Below are positions 17,535 through 26,345 of a stretch of DNA of 42,454 nt, piece after piece (the first letter of the stretch is position 1; every line of letters starts with the position of its first letter). The stretch comes from Nitrospirota bacterium (GTDB lineage: Bacteria > Nitrospirota_A > Leptospirillia > Leptospirillales > Leptospirillaceae), in assembly GCA_021838765.1 (NCBI GenBank), contig JAKCCY010000008.1, forward strand, positions 1-42,454, given 5' to 3'. The notes under the pieces are model-generated. The model made no database searches. It was not told where the DNA came from and saw nothing but the letters and a program-made list of their open reading frames with translations. A program made the position numbers and the translations under genes.

Positions 17535-19424
17535 TCAATTTCCTCCGGACATCCATGCCCTGACTTTTTCCAAAATCCTTTCCGGAGTCAACCCAACATG
17601 ATCCCTCAAAAACTTGATTCCTCCATGCTCGACATATTCGTCTAGGATTCCAAGACGCAGCAGATTGGTGGAAGACAGCATTCCATGATCCGAAGCCCAC
17701 TCAAGAATGGCAGCTCCCACACCACCGATCAGAGATCCTTCTTCGATCGAAACGAGCCTCTTTTTTTGGGCGATCAGCTTTTCAAGCACCTCTCCATCAA
17801 GTGGCTTTGCAAATCGGAGATTGACAACTCCAACGGATCGTCCCTCAAGAGAGAGCTGCCTTGCCACTTCGACCGCCACTGGAACCATCTGACCATACGC
17901 CAGAAAAGTCACATCTGATCCTTCAGAGAGAACCTCAGCCTTCCCAATGGGAATCTCCCTGAACGACTGGTCAAGAACAACTCCCTCGCCTTCTCCTCTC
18001 GGGTAGCGCACGGCTATTGGCCCCTGATGGTTGAGAGCGGTATACATCATGTGCCGCAATTCATTTTCATCTTTTGGAGACATCAGGACCATATTGGGGA
18101 TATGTCTCAGGTATGCAATGTCAAAGACTCCATGATGGGTTGGTCCATCCTCCCCGACAAGCCCTCCCCTGTCCAGCGCAAAAAACACAGGAAGATTCTG
18201 AAGACATATATCATGGACAAGCTGGTCATAAGCTCTCTGAAGGAAGGTCGAGTAAATCGCCACAACCGGCTTTATGCCCTGTGCGGCCATTCCGCCAGCC
18301 AAAGCAACGGCATGCTGCTCCGCGATTCCCACATCACAGAAACGATCAGGATGGATCTTGGAAAAATCAGACAGCCCTGTCCCCTCGGGCATTGCAGCCG
18401 TTATCGCGAAGAGCCGGGGAAAAGCTTCTGCAAGCTCGATCATTGTCTGAGAAAACACTTTTGTATACGTTGGCTTCGAAGAAGGCTTTTTTATAAATTC
18501 CCCGGTCTTGATATCAAACGGAGTCACTCCGTGAAACTTGACCGGATTGCTTTCTGCCGGAGCATAGCCCTTCCCCTTGACCGTAATCACATGCAACAAA
18601 ACCGCGCCGGGGTGGTTTCTCAATTTGGACAGCGTATCGACAAGCAGTGGGAGATCATGTCCATCAATTGGTCCAACATAATGGAGTCCCATTTCCTCAA
18701 ACCATATCCCCGGCTGGGAGATCATGCCAACCATGGAGTCATGGGCAGCACGGGCAAACTTTGCAACCTGGGTCCCGATAACCGGAATCCCCTTCATCGC
18801 GTCTTCCGTTTTTTCCCGAAGACCTGACCATTTGGGGTCAGAGGTAATTCTCGCCAGCATCGTGGACAGTGCACCCACATTTTCGGAAATCGACATTTCG
18901 TTATCATTCAGGATAATCAGAAGGTCCTTGTCCCTGTGGCCCGACTGGTTCAACCCTTCCATGGCCATACCGGCCGTCAGGGAACCATCCCCCACAACGC
19001 AGACCACACGGTAGTCGTCCCCCATCAGATCCCTGGCTTCGGCCATACCCAAGGCAACAGAAACAGCGGTACCTGCATGACCGGCCGAAAAGGCATCATG
19101 CGGACTTTCTTCCCTCTTTGGAAATCCGGCAAGCCCCTGCCACTGGCGAATCGTGGACAACTGTTCAAGACGTCCCGTCAGCATCTTGTGGGGGTAGGCC
19201 TGGTGTCCGACATCCCAGACAATCCTGTCCTGAGTCGTATCAAAAACGCGATGGAGTGCGATCGTCAGTTCCACAACACCAAGACCGCCTCCAAAATGAC
19301 CTCCGATTTTGGAAATGACCTGAATCATTTCGAGACGTATTTCCTGGGCAAGATCTCCCATTTCTTCCATTGTGAGCTTTTTGATATCTTTAGGCTCACG
19401 AATTCTTTTAAGGATGTCAGTCAT
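17535..19424 (-). CDS. dxs: 1-deoxy-D-xylulose-5-phosphate synthase
   Basis: A 629-residue thiamine-diphosphate enzyme that joins pyruvate and glyceraldehyde 3-phosphate, the first step of the MEP route to isoprenoids. The TPP motif GDGSLTAGMAMEGLN with the later LNDNEMSIS, the DVGHQAYPHKMLTGR block, and the pyrimidine-site segment CDVGIAEQHAVALAGGMA are all in place. The start is ATG at 19424, one base overlapping the ispA stop (TGATG), with AAGGA upstream. Pairing with ispA just before it makes a short isoprenoid module. Confidence 0.98.
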   Translation of the reverse strand: MTDILKRIREPKDIKKLTMEEMGDLAQEIRLEMIQVISKIGGHFGGGLGVVELTIALHRVFDTTQDRIVWDVGHQAYPHKMLTGRLEQLSTIRQWQGLAGFPKREESPHDAFSAGHAGTAVSVALGMAEARDLMGDDYRVVCVVGDGSLTAGMAMEGLNQSGHRDKDLLIILNDNEMSISENVGALSTMLARITSDPKWSGLREKTEDAMKGIPVIGTQVAKFARAAHDSMVGMISQPGIWFEEMGLHYVGPIDGHDLPLLVDTLSKLRNHPGAVLLHVITVKGKGYAPAESNPVKFHGVTPFDIKTGEFIKKPSSKPTYTKVFSQTMIELAEAFPRLFAITAAMPEGTGLSDFSKIHPDRFCDVGIAEQHAVALAGGMAAQGIKPVVAIYSTFLQRAYDQLVHDICLQNLPVFFALDRGGLVGEDGPTHHGVFDIAYLRHIPNMVLMSPKDENELRHMMYTALNHQGPIAVRYPRGEGEGVVLDQSFREIPIGKAEVLSEGSDVTFLAYGQMVPVAVEVARQLSLEGRSVGVVNLRFAKPLDGEVLEKLIAQKKRLVSIEEGSLIGGVGAAILEWASDHGMLSSTNLLRLGILDEYVEHGGIKFLRDHVGLTPERILEKVRAWMSGGN

Positions 19425-20347
19425 CAATTCCTTCTCTCTATAATATATCGTGCAATTCCTCTGAGATGATTGGCTTTTTCACCTAACCCGGAAACAGCAT
19501 CAAGAGCTGCTTCAAGCTTCTCTTTTGCCATTTTTTTGGCTCCCTCGATACCCAGGAGTCCAGGATATGTATTTTTCAGGTGGTCAGTATCTTTCTGGGC
19601 TGCCTTTCCAAGCGTGGCAGTATCTCCCTCGACATCCAGGAGATCATCCGCAATCTGAAAAGCAACACCCACGGCCTCACCATATTGATCAAGAGACCGC
19701 ATTTCGGACTCTCCCCCCTGTCCAAGCAACGCACCAATCCTGACAGAGGAAAGAATCAGTGCTCCCGTCTTGTGCCTGTGCAAAAACTCCAGGTCATCAA
19801 GAGAAATTTTCCGACCTTCACTTTCCATATCCAGCATCTGTCCACCAACCATCCCGGAAAGCCCGGATCCATGGGCAAGCTCCCGAACAACTGCCAGGCG
19901 GACTTTTTCAGGAGAGAGTCCATCATAACGGGGATCGGACAAAATCGTAAAGGCGTAGGTCAAGAGAGCGTCTCCCGCCAGAATTGCGGTTGCGTCTCCA
20001 AATACAACATGGTTGGTAGGCTTTCCACGTCGCAGATCATCATTGTCCATTGCCGGCAAATCATCATGAATCAAGGAATAGGTATGAATCAGCTCAAGCG
20101 GAAGAAGAAGAGGGACAAAAGGCTCCGGAGACTGACCTACAGAAGAAAGCGCCGCCATGGCAAGAATTGGACGAATCCGCTTTCCGCCGGCAAGAAGACT
20201 ATACCTCATTGACTCGGACAAACGGCCAAAACGACCGGCCCATGGGTCAAGAAACAATAACGACAAGGCAGAGTCAATCAAGGCCTTGCCATGGTCCAGA
20301 AAAGCCTCAATCTCTTTTTCTGCATTATTTTTTACGGACTCAACCAC
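19424..20347 (-). CDS. ispA: Short/medium-chain polyprenyl diphosphate synthase (farnesyl/geranylgeranyl type)
   Basis: About 307 residues if translation starts at the GTG at 20347 (MVESVKNNAEKEIEAFL). This GTG lies inside the last codons of xseB with GGAGAGGG just before it; an ATG at 20392 in the same frame would add 15 residues. It shows the first aspartate-rich motif (DDLPAMDNDDLRRGKPTNH) and the second (FQIADDLLDVEGD), which bind the magnesium-diphosphate. Small residues and the position before dxs are as in many xseB-ispA-dxs operons. The exact chain length (C15 or C20) cannot be read with confidence. Confidence 0.93.
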   Translation of the reverse strand: MVESVKNNAEKEIEAFLDHGKALIDSALSLLFLDPWAGRFGRLSESMRYSLLAGGKRIRPILAMAALSSVGQSPEPFVPLLLPLELIHTYSLIHDDLPAMDNDDLRRGKPTNHVVFGDATAILAGDALLTYAFTILSDPRYDGLSPEKVRLAVVRELAHGSGLSGMVGGQMLDMESEGRKISLDDLEFLHRHKTGALILSSVRIGALLGQGGESEMRSLDQYGEAVGVAFQIADDLLDVEGDTATLGKAAQKDTDHLKNTYPGLLGIEGAKKMAKEKLEAALDAVSGLGEKANHLRGIARYIIERRN

Positions 20348-20612
20348 CGTTTTCCCTCTCCTCGTTTTTGTTGACCGGCATCTGATCCTCAAAGGGAACC
20401 TCGAGATCTCCCTTCATCAGAAGAGTAATGCGACGTTCCGTATTTTCAAGAACGCCCCGGCAGTCCTTTGACAGTACAACACCCTCTTCAAAGAGGGCGA
20501 TCGCTTTTTCCAGAGGAAGACCACCCTCTTCCATCAAGGACACAATTTCCTCAAGTCTGGCCATTTTTTTCTCAAAGGAGTCGGTTCCATGGGATGGTTT
20601 GCGACTAGCCAC
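20340..20612 (-). CDS. xseB: Exodeoxyribonuclease VII small subunit
   Basis: About 90 residues from a GTG at 20612 (MASRKPSHGTDSFEKKMARL), preceded by GGAGGAGG; longer ORFs upstream lie inside xseA. The core FEKKMARLEEIVSLMEEGG with LPLEKAIALFEEGVVL is the XseB helical hairpin. It overlaps xseA by eight bases and ispA by eight bases. With XseA it forms the single-strand DNA exonuclease VII. The acidic tail (VNKNEERENGG) is unremarkable. Confidence 0.93.
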   Translation of the reverse strand: MASRKPSHGTDSFEKKMARLEEIVSLMEEGGLPLEKAIALFEEGVVLSKDCRGVLENTERRITLLMKGDLEVPFEDQMPVNKNEERENGG

Positions 20613-22173
20613 CAGAGTCCTCCTCCAAAAGAGATAATTTGTTTGGTAAAACGCAGGGAATACTTGGCTCAGCAGGGTTAATGACCGCCACATGCTCGAC
20701 TCGGAGCGTCAATGAGTAGCCCTCCATTATCGCAGAAAGACTTTCCCCCGTTCTCGGAGGAGAAGACTGGGTGACAAGGTGTCCATTATTGAGATGAAAC
20801 AATAGAGAGTACCCCTTTTGAAGAACGCCCATGGGTCCCAATTGGGAAAGACTTCCCTCAAGATGTCCCAGCCGCTCCCGAAGGCGGGAAGCGGAAAGTG
20901 TCATGACACGGGCAAGTCTTTCTTCAAGACTGGAAAGACAGACTGTATGGATGCCCATTCTTGAGTTCATGGATTGGGAAAGGCGCGATACTGCGCGGGA
21001 AAGGATGCGGTGCGTCAGCAACGTTGCCTCAGAAGGGCTCCGGAGGCGAAACGACAACTTCGACAGTTTTTCTGAAAGAAGATTTTTCTGACCTGAAACC
21101 AGGCTCCGCATGACTTCTGACTGTCGATCAAGTTTTTTCCTGGCAACGAAAAGACTGTCTCCCATTGAAGCCCCCATCCTCCTTGAGATTCCTTCAAGAG
21201 AGCGGGCTCTGACCAGAAGGCTGTCAGGGAATCGATTGAGCTGATCTTCCAGTAATTTTCTTTTGATTTGAATATCCCTAAAAAGTCTCGTCATTTCCCT
21301 TCTGCTCCGAAGATCCAGAACGCTCAACCTGGACAAGGCAGGACGATTGTCAGGAATGACTTTTTCTGCGGCTTCTGACGGCGTCGCAACACGAAGATCA
21401 CTCGCAAGATCCGCAATCGTAATATCCGTCTCGTGGCCAACGGCGGACACAATTGGAACAGATGACGACAGGATCCCTCTTGCAAGGCGTTCGCTGTTAA
21501 ACGGCCACAGATCCTCGACAGACCCACCGCCTCTGGCCATCACAATGACATCAACCCCGGGAATGGCCTGTGCCGACAGTAACGCCGCAACCATCTCCTC
21601 GGGAACACCAGCTCCCTGAACACGAACAGGGACAATGACAATTGGAACGGATGGATTCCGTTGCCCGGAGATTCTGATGAAATCCCATAGAACCGAACCC
21701 GTACGACTGGTTAGCAAAGCAACCTTCCTCGGATAGGAAGGGATCCTCTTTTTTTTGCCGGGAGCAAGAAGCCCCTCCGAATCGAGCAACTCCTTTACCC
21801 GGCGAAACTCCAGGTGGAAACGGCCCAGTCCGGAAGCTTCCATGGAGAGAATAACCAGCTGGTAATCGCCGCGAGCCTCATAAACAGTCAGTCTGGCACG
21901 AACCAAAACCTTCAGTCCATCCTGGGGAAGAATACGGGAGGACTCCATTGCCCCTCTGAAGAAGACAGCTTTTATCTGGGAGAGATCATCCTTCAAAGTC
22001 AGGTAGGCGTGCCCGGACGGTCTGGCAACCTTGACGTTAGACAGTTCCCCCTCCAGGAAAATCGTACCCGGGAAAGCGGACTCAATCGTTCCCTTGACCG
22101 CAAGAGTCAGTTCCGAAACGGTAAAAACATCCTGAATTCCCGTGTTTTTCAAACGGCCTGGATCAATCGCCAT
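20605..22173 (-). CDS. xseA: Exodeoxyribonuclease VII large subunit
   Basis: A 522-residue protein, longer than the Escherichia coli enzyme (456). An N-terminal OB-fold (about residues 15-115, VFTVSELTLAVKGTIE and FLEGELSNVKVARPSGHAYL) is followed by the catalytic domain with ARGGGSVEDLWPFNSERLAR and IVSAVGHETDITIADLASDLR, then a long coiled-coil for XseB binding. It degrades single-stranded DNA. The ATG at 22173 lies inside the ymdB stop region (11-base overlap), with GGAGG 12 bases upstream. Confidence 0.96.
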   Translation of the reverse strand: MAIDPGRLKNTGIQDVFTVSELTLAVKGTIESAFPGTIFLEGELSNVKVARPSGHAYLTLKDDLSQIKAVFFRGAMESSRILPQDGLKVLVRARLTVYEARGDYQLVILSMEASGLGRFHLEFRRVKELLDSEGLLAPGKKKRIPSYPRKVALLTSRTGSVLWDFIRISGQRNPSVPIVIVPVRVQGAGVPEEMVAALLSAQAIPGVDVIVMARGGGSVEDLWPFNSERLARGILSSSVPIVSAVGHETDITIADLASDLRVATPSEAAEKVIPDNRPALSRLSVLDLRSRREMTRLFRDIQIKRKLLEDQLNRFPDSLLVRARSLEGISRRMGASMGDSLFVARKKLDRQSEVMRSLVSGQKNLLSEKLSKLSFRLRSPSEATLLTHRILSRAVSRLSQSMNSRMGIHTVCLSSLEERLARVMTLSASRLRERLGHLEGSLSQLGPMGVLQKGYSLLFHLNNGHLVTQSSPPRTGESLSAIMEGYSLTLRVEHVAVINPAEPSIPCVLPNKLSLLEEDSGG

Positions 22174-23002
22174 CTTTTGGAAAAACCTCCCGGAAAAGCT
22201 CGGCTTTTTCTATGGACCATCTGCCCTGCTTAACAGAAACACCCAGCAAAAGAGCACAGAACAACAACTCACCGTCAGCGACCTTGAAAGGTGCAGGGAC
22301 ATGCGTTCTGTATTTTGACAGAGCCATCTCCGGCTCAACGCCGATAACGGACCAATGCGGGCCGGAAAGGCCGACATCGGTCAGATACCAGGAACCGCCC
22401 GGAAACCGCTCCAGATCATTCGTCTGAACATGGGTATGGGTCCCATAGAGGGCATCCACCCTTCCGTCAAGATGGAACCCCATCGCGCGTTTTTCCCCGC
22501 TGGCTTCCCCATGAAAATCAACCAGGACCAGATCAGGAAAGAGGCCTTGGGACTTCCATCCGTCCAACACTTCATCTGCCGCACTAAAAGGGCAGTCAGA
22601 AGGTGCCATGAAAACCCTGCCGATCAGATTGATAACACCTACCCTTAACCCGCTCTCCAGAGTGAAGATCCCTGAACCGGCTCCGGGGCAAAGTCTTGAA
22701 AAATTCAGAGGCCGGAGAACTCGTCCATCTTTTTGCAGCAGATCAACCACACCCTTCTGATCAAAAAGATGGTTTCCAGTCGTAATGGCCGACACACCCA
22801 TATCAAAACACTCGGAAACGGTCTTTTCGTTCAACCCCTTGCCACCGGCAAGATTCTCGCCGTTGACAACGGTAAAGACGATGTTCCTCTCCGATGTAAC
22901 TTTTTTAAGTCCCAGGGACAACGCACTCCGCCCCGGGCGGCCGAATACATCCCCTACAACGACGATCCAGGAAAGAGGCTCTGTCGATAAATCAACGGGC
23001 AT
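22163..23002 (-). CDS. ymdB: YmdB-type metallophosphoesterase (2',3'-cyclic nucleotide 2'-phosphodiesterase family)
   Basis: A 279-residue member of the TIGR00282/YmdB family. Metal ligands are visible in VVGDVFGRPGR, VVNGENLAGGKG, ITTGNHLFDQKG, VDFHGEASGEKRA and YGTHTHVQTND. Bacillus subtilis YmdB is a phosphodiesterase acting on cyclic nucleotides and affecting biofilm and RNA-related regulation. It directly follows rny with an 11-base overlap, the same gene pair as in Bacillus, supporting a shared RNA role. Confidence 0.92.
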   Translation of the reverse strand: MPVDLSTEPLSWIVVVGDVFGRPGRSALSLGLKKVTSERNIVFTVVNGENLAGGKGLNEKTVSECFDMGVSAITTGNHLFDQKGVVDLLQKDGRVLRPLNFSRLCPGAGSGIFTLESGLRVGVINLIGRVFMAPSDCPFSAADEVLDGWKSQGLFPDLVLVDFHGEASGEKRAMGFHLDGRVDALYGTHTHVQTNDLERFPGGSWYLTDVGLSGPHWSVIGVEPEMALSKYRTHVPAPFKVADGELLFCALLLGVSVKQGRWSIEKAELFREVFPKDGD

Positions 23003-24557
23003 ATTCGACGATCCGGCTCTCCCTGATCACTGTCACTCGGATCTGCCCGGGGTAAGTCAGCTCTGATTCGATCTTCTTTGCGATCTCCCTTGATATGGTT
23101 GAGAGATCCTCGTCATTGATTTCATCCTGTTTGACAATGATCCGGATTTCCCTGCCTGCCTGTATGGCATATGCTTTTTCCACACCCTTGAATGAATTGG
23201 CAATATCCTCAAGCTTCTCAAGACGCTTCAGATAGGCATCCATACTTTCCCGTCTCGCACCAGGGCGCGCTGCGGATATCGCATCGGCCGCAGCAACCAG
23301 AACAGACTCAAGGCAGGACGGCTCAACATCTCCATGATGGGATGCGATCGCATTGATCACCCCTTCAGATTCACCATATTTTCTTGCCGCTTCAGCCCCC
23401 AGCTGGGGGTGCGTCCCTTCATTTTCATGGGTCAGGGACTTCCCGATATCGTGAAGGAATGCCGCTCTCTTGGCCAGCTTCGCATCGATCCCAAGCTCAG
23501 AAGCCATCATTGAAGCCAGATTCGCCACCTCCTGTGCATGAAGAAGGTTGTTCTGACCATAGCTTGTCCGGAATTTCAGCTTTCCGACAAGCTTCAGAAT
23601 TTCAGGATGGATATCAGAAATCCCAAGAGAGAAAGCCACCCTTTCGGCTTCTTCTTTCAATGTCTGGTCAAGTTCTTTCCGGACCTTATCGACAACTTCC
23701 TCTATCCTGGAAGGATGAACCCGACCATCGACCAGAAGACGTTCCAGGGCGATCTTGGCGACTTCCCTTCGCAACGGGTCGAAGCCGGAAATAATAATAG
23801 CGTCCGGGGTATCGTCAATGATCAGGTCTACCCCCGTCGCCAGCTGGAATGCCCTGATATTGCGACCTTCACGGCCAATAATTCGTCCCTTTACATCCTC
23901 CGATGCGATGGGAACGACCGATACGCTGACTTCTGCCACATGGTCATTCGCATAACGCTGGATGGCATGGGTCATAATCTCCCTGCTTTTTCGCTGGGCA
24001 TTTTCCTTGGCCTCACGCTCAAGCTTCTGGGCCGAACGTGAGACATCCATCCGGATAAGATCCTCAGCTTCCCGCAACAAACGCTCCCTCGACTCTTCAA
24101 GAGAAAGACCGGATATCTCCTCAAGCTTCTTGTGTTCAAGAGAAATCATCTCCTCAAGAGACGACTCTCTCGAAGCGACAAGACGCTCCCGGGCCTTGAT
24201 TCCTTCCAGATCCTTCTCAAGCTTCTGCTTCAGGGAATCAAGGCTTTTCTGAAGCTCCTCCATCGAGGCTTCCCGGAGTTTGAGCGCCTGATCTCTCGCC
24301 AGATCGGTCTGCCTTCTCTGGTTGGCCTCCTCCTCTGACTGAACTTTTGCCTTGAAAGCTAACTCTCTTGCTTCAAGTTCGGCACTTCTGATGATCGATT
24401 CCTTGCGCCGGAGAGCTTCCGCTTCGATTTCAGAAGCAAGCCGTTTTTTCTCCGCAACAACCCCGTCAACATTCTTTTCGGCAAGAGAGCGTCCCAAAAC
24501 AACACCGACCCCCAAGGCGAGGCCGACGCCCAAAAATATCATTACGCCCGTGAGCAT
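22992..24557 (-). CDS. rny: Ribonuclease Y
   Basis: A 521-residue endoribonuclease that starts mRNA decay at the membrane. An N-terminal membrane anchor (about residues 4-22) is followed by a long charged coiled-coil (about 30-200). Then comes a KH domain (GRIIGREGRNIRAFQLATG) and an HD domain (HAQEVANLA, AAFLHDIGKSLTHE, ASHHGDVEP) that holds the metal site. ATG at 24557, with a GAGGTGG-type ribosome site. It is the first gene of the long minus-strand run and has its own candidate promoter. Confidence 0.97.
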   Translation of the reverse strand: MLTGVMIFLGVGLALGVGVVLGRSLAEKNVDGVVAEKKRLASEIEAEALRRKESIIRSAELEARELAFKAKVQSEEEANQRRQTDLARDQALKLREASMEELQKSLDSLKQKLEKDLEGIKARERLVASRESSLEEMISLEHKKLEEISGLSLEESRERLLREAEDLIRMDVSRSAQKLEREAKENAQRKSREIMTHAIQRYANDHVAEVSVSVVPIASEDVKGRIIGREGRNIRAFQLATGVDLIIDDTPDAIIISGFDPLRREVAKIALERLLVDGRVHPSRIEEVVDKVRKELDQTLKEEAERVAFSLGISDIHPEILKLVGKLKFRTSYGQNNLLHAQEVANLASMMASELGIDAKLAKRAAFLHDIGKSLTHENEGTHPQLGAEAARKYGESEGVINAIASHHGDVEPSCLESVLVAAADAISAARPGARRESMDAYLKRLEKLEDIANSFKGVEKAYAIQAGREIRIIVKQDEINDEDLSTISREIAKKIESELTYPGQIRVTVIRESRIVEYAR

Positions 24558-24654
24558 GAGACCACCTCAGCATTCTTTTTCAAATCCGTTTTAAACATCA
24601 CTTTTCCATATTCAAAAAACAGATAAATAAAATCAAACAATATTCCAAAGGAGC

Positions 24655-24683
24655 ATTCTATCACATCGAAGGCAAAAGTGAAA
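24655..24683 (-). promoter_or_regulatory. Candidate promoter for rny
   Basis: On the minus strand TAGAAT (24655-24660) is preceded by TGA (24661-24663), making an extended -10 element. TTTCAC 17 bases upstream (24678-24683) is a weak -35. Transcription would start near 24648, about 90 bases before the rny ATG. The rest of the 217-base rarA-rny gap is AT-rich, with no clear T-tailed terminator. Confidence 0.45.
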
Positions 24684-24774
24684 CCATTTAAACTATAAAA
24701 CATTACAAACTATGATTTTTTTAATCCAATAGCGTCTCTGGACCGATATCTCGTTGAGGTAAATCATTTTTTTC

Positions 24775-26055
24775 TTACCCCATACCTTCTCCATCTCCTG
24801 CATTTATCAAACGGCTTTCCCATCCATTAGGGCCGGCATGGTAAAAAGAAGTCCCCGGAGGAATCGATTTCTGGGGAGAAACACCCCCGGGCTGGTCAGG
24901 GGGGTACAGATACGTGTTCCGGTGCTGAGCCTTGAAGTGGGAGGGAACCGGAGGAAGGAAACCATCCCTTACAGCGTTGATTGCCCTGTCAATCGCTTTA
25001 TATGCGGAATTGCTCTTTGGAGACATGGCAAGATAAATAGTCGTTTCGGACAGGATGATACGTGCTTCCGGAAGCCCGACAGCCGAAACGGCAGAAAGAC
25101 ATGAAGTTGCCAGTGTCAGGGCAAACGGATCGGCAAGGCCTATATCCTCTGCGGCAAGAATAATCAGCCTTCGGGAAACATATAATGGGTCCTCCCCCGA
25201 CTCGATCATCCGGGCAAGCCAGTGAAGCGCCCCGTCAGGATCATGGTTCCTGACCGATTTGATAAATGCAGAAATCAGGTCAAAATGATTTTCTCGATCG
25301 AAATAGAGCCCTCCTGATTGCCCGATTCCCTCGAGAATGGAGGATTCCCTGATCAGTATTTCCTTCCCCGACGAACCTGCGCGGTCCATATCAAAAGCCC
25401 ACTCCAGTGCGCCGAGCATCCTTCTCGCATCTCCCCCGGAACGCTCGATCAGGATCTTTCGTCCACCATCACCCATTCTGATCGGCAGAGCAGCCTGGTC
25501 GGAAAGAAAAGAAAGAGCCCGATCCAGAATCCGGGCAATCTCCTGATGAGAAAGAGCATGGAATCGTATTGAAAGAACTCTTGACGCCAAAGCCGGAAGA
25601 AAAGTCCTCAATGGATTCTCATTTGACAATCCGATCAGGACGACATCTCCCTCATCAACAGGGGCGATCAGCAAATCCTGCTGTGTCTTCCCAAGCCTGT
25701 CGATCTCTTCCACAACCAGAATATGACGTGCTCCTGCCTTCCGGTCCCCTTTGGCCCGATCAATGGATTGCCGGATTTCAGAAGAGGAGGTCTCAGATCC
25801 ACGAAGAGTTGTCTGACGGATATCATGCAATTTGAAGAGAAGACGGGTAAAAGCTGACTTTCCACAACCAGGCGGTCCATAAAGAACCATTGAGCGCAAA
25901 AATCCTGTTTTCAGCACATGGCGGAGGAGGACTCCCTCCCGAGACGAGTCCTGGCCGAAAAAACCCTTCGGGCCATCGACCGATTCGGGCCATAGCCTGC
26001 CGGCAAGACTTGCGAATGGTAAGGATGCAGGACCATCACCAAATAGGGATTTCAT
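24775..26055 (-). CDS. rarA: Replication-associated recombination protein A (RarA/MgsA-like AAA+ ATPase)
   Basis: A 426-residue clamp-loader-like AAA+ ATPase involved in stalled replication forks. The Walker A motif GPPGCGKS is at residues 60-67. The Walker B region reads ILVVEEIDRLGKTQQDLL, with E116 where the family usually has aspartate. Sensor and C-terminal tetramerisation features are recognisable: LIGLSNENP, DARRMLGALEW, RLIILAAEDIGLADP, and the end region with YKAIDRAINAV and PVPSHFKAQHRNTYLYPPDQPGG. ATG at 26055 with AGGA upstream. It lies just downstream of the 6S RNA gene. Confidence 0.93.
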   Translation of the reverse strand: MKSLFGDGPASLPFASLAGRLWPESVDGPKGFFGQDSSREGVLLRHVLKTGFLRSMVLYGPPGCGKSAFTRLLFKLHDIRQTTLRGSETSSSEIRQSIDRAKGDRKAGARHILVVEEIDRLGKTQQDLLIAPVDEGDVVLIGLSNENPLRTFLPALASRVLSIRFHALSHQEIARILDRALSFLSDQAALPIRMGDGGRKILIERSGGDARRMLGALEWAFDMDRAGSSGKEILIRESSILEGIGQSGGLYFDRENHFDLISAFIKSVRNHDPDGALHWLARMIESGEDPLYVSRRLIILAAEDIGLADPFALTLATSCLSAVSAVGLPEARIILSETTIYLAMSPKSNSAYKAIDRAINAVRDGFLPPVPSHFKAQHRNTYLYPPDQPGGVSPQKSIPPGTSFYHAGPNGWESRLINAGDGEGMG

Positions 26056-26133
26056 GAAATTTTATCCTGTCAGGGAAAGAAAAATAGGGAGACTGGGACA
26101 TTCTCGGGAGTCAAGGATCCTGGATAATCAGAA

Positions 26134-26311
26134 AATGCCCCGCTACTGCCGTTACGGTTTTCTTTGAGATACCTTAGGGGATAAGGATTGGTGCTGTAGG
26201 CCATTTCAGGCTTCCCGGAAAATCCCGGGCATGCTCACCATGAACACTGACGCACCATTTCTCAAGATTTACAGGTAACAAATTAAACCGCGCCTCGAAC
26301 AGAGCAGGGCA
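26134..26311 (-). ncRNA. ssrS: 6S RNA (ssrS), regulator of the housekeeping RNA polymerase
   Basis: The zapA-rarA spacer folds as a 6S RNA of about 178 bases. The closing stem pairs TGCCCTGCT (26303-26311) with AGCGGGGCA (26136-26144), then CGGTTT (26285-26290) pairs with AAACCG (26155-26160). The arms flanking the central bubble are TTGAGA (26260-26265) with TCTCAA (26164-26169), and the 3' side of the bubble has the small hairpin CCTTA-TCCCC-TAAGG (26172-26186). The upper arm has TGGTGC/GCACCA (26252-26257, 26189-26194), GGTGAGCATG and the apical stem CCCGG/CCGGG. The string GGTGAGCATGC with GAAGCC after the apical loop is the same as in Escherichia coli 6S. Known 6S RNA mimics an open promoter and traps sigma70-RNA polymerase. 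Location after zapA is also as in many bacteria. Confidence 0.92.
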
Positions 26312-26316
26312 CCACC

Positions 26317-26345
26317 ATTCTACCCCCGTCTTCCCCGATCAACAA
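26317..26345 (-). promoter_or_regulatory. Promoter of the 6S RNA gene, inside the 3' end of zapA
   Basis: On the minus strand TTGTTG (26340-26345) is followed by a 17-base spacer and TAGAAT (26317-26322). The first three bases of TAGAAT are the zapA stop codon. The predicted start, about seven bases on, falls at the first base of the closing stem (about 26310-26311), which fits the 6S structure independently. Confidence 0.7.

Noticed and set aside
18027..18827. 266-codon open frame on the plus strand opposite dxs
   Set aside because: Antisense shadow of dxs with no recognisable domain.
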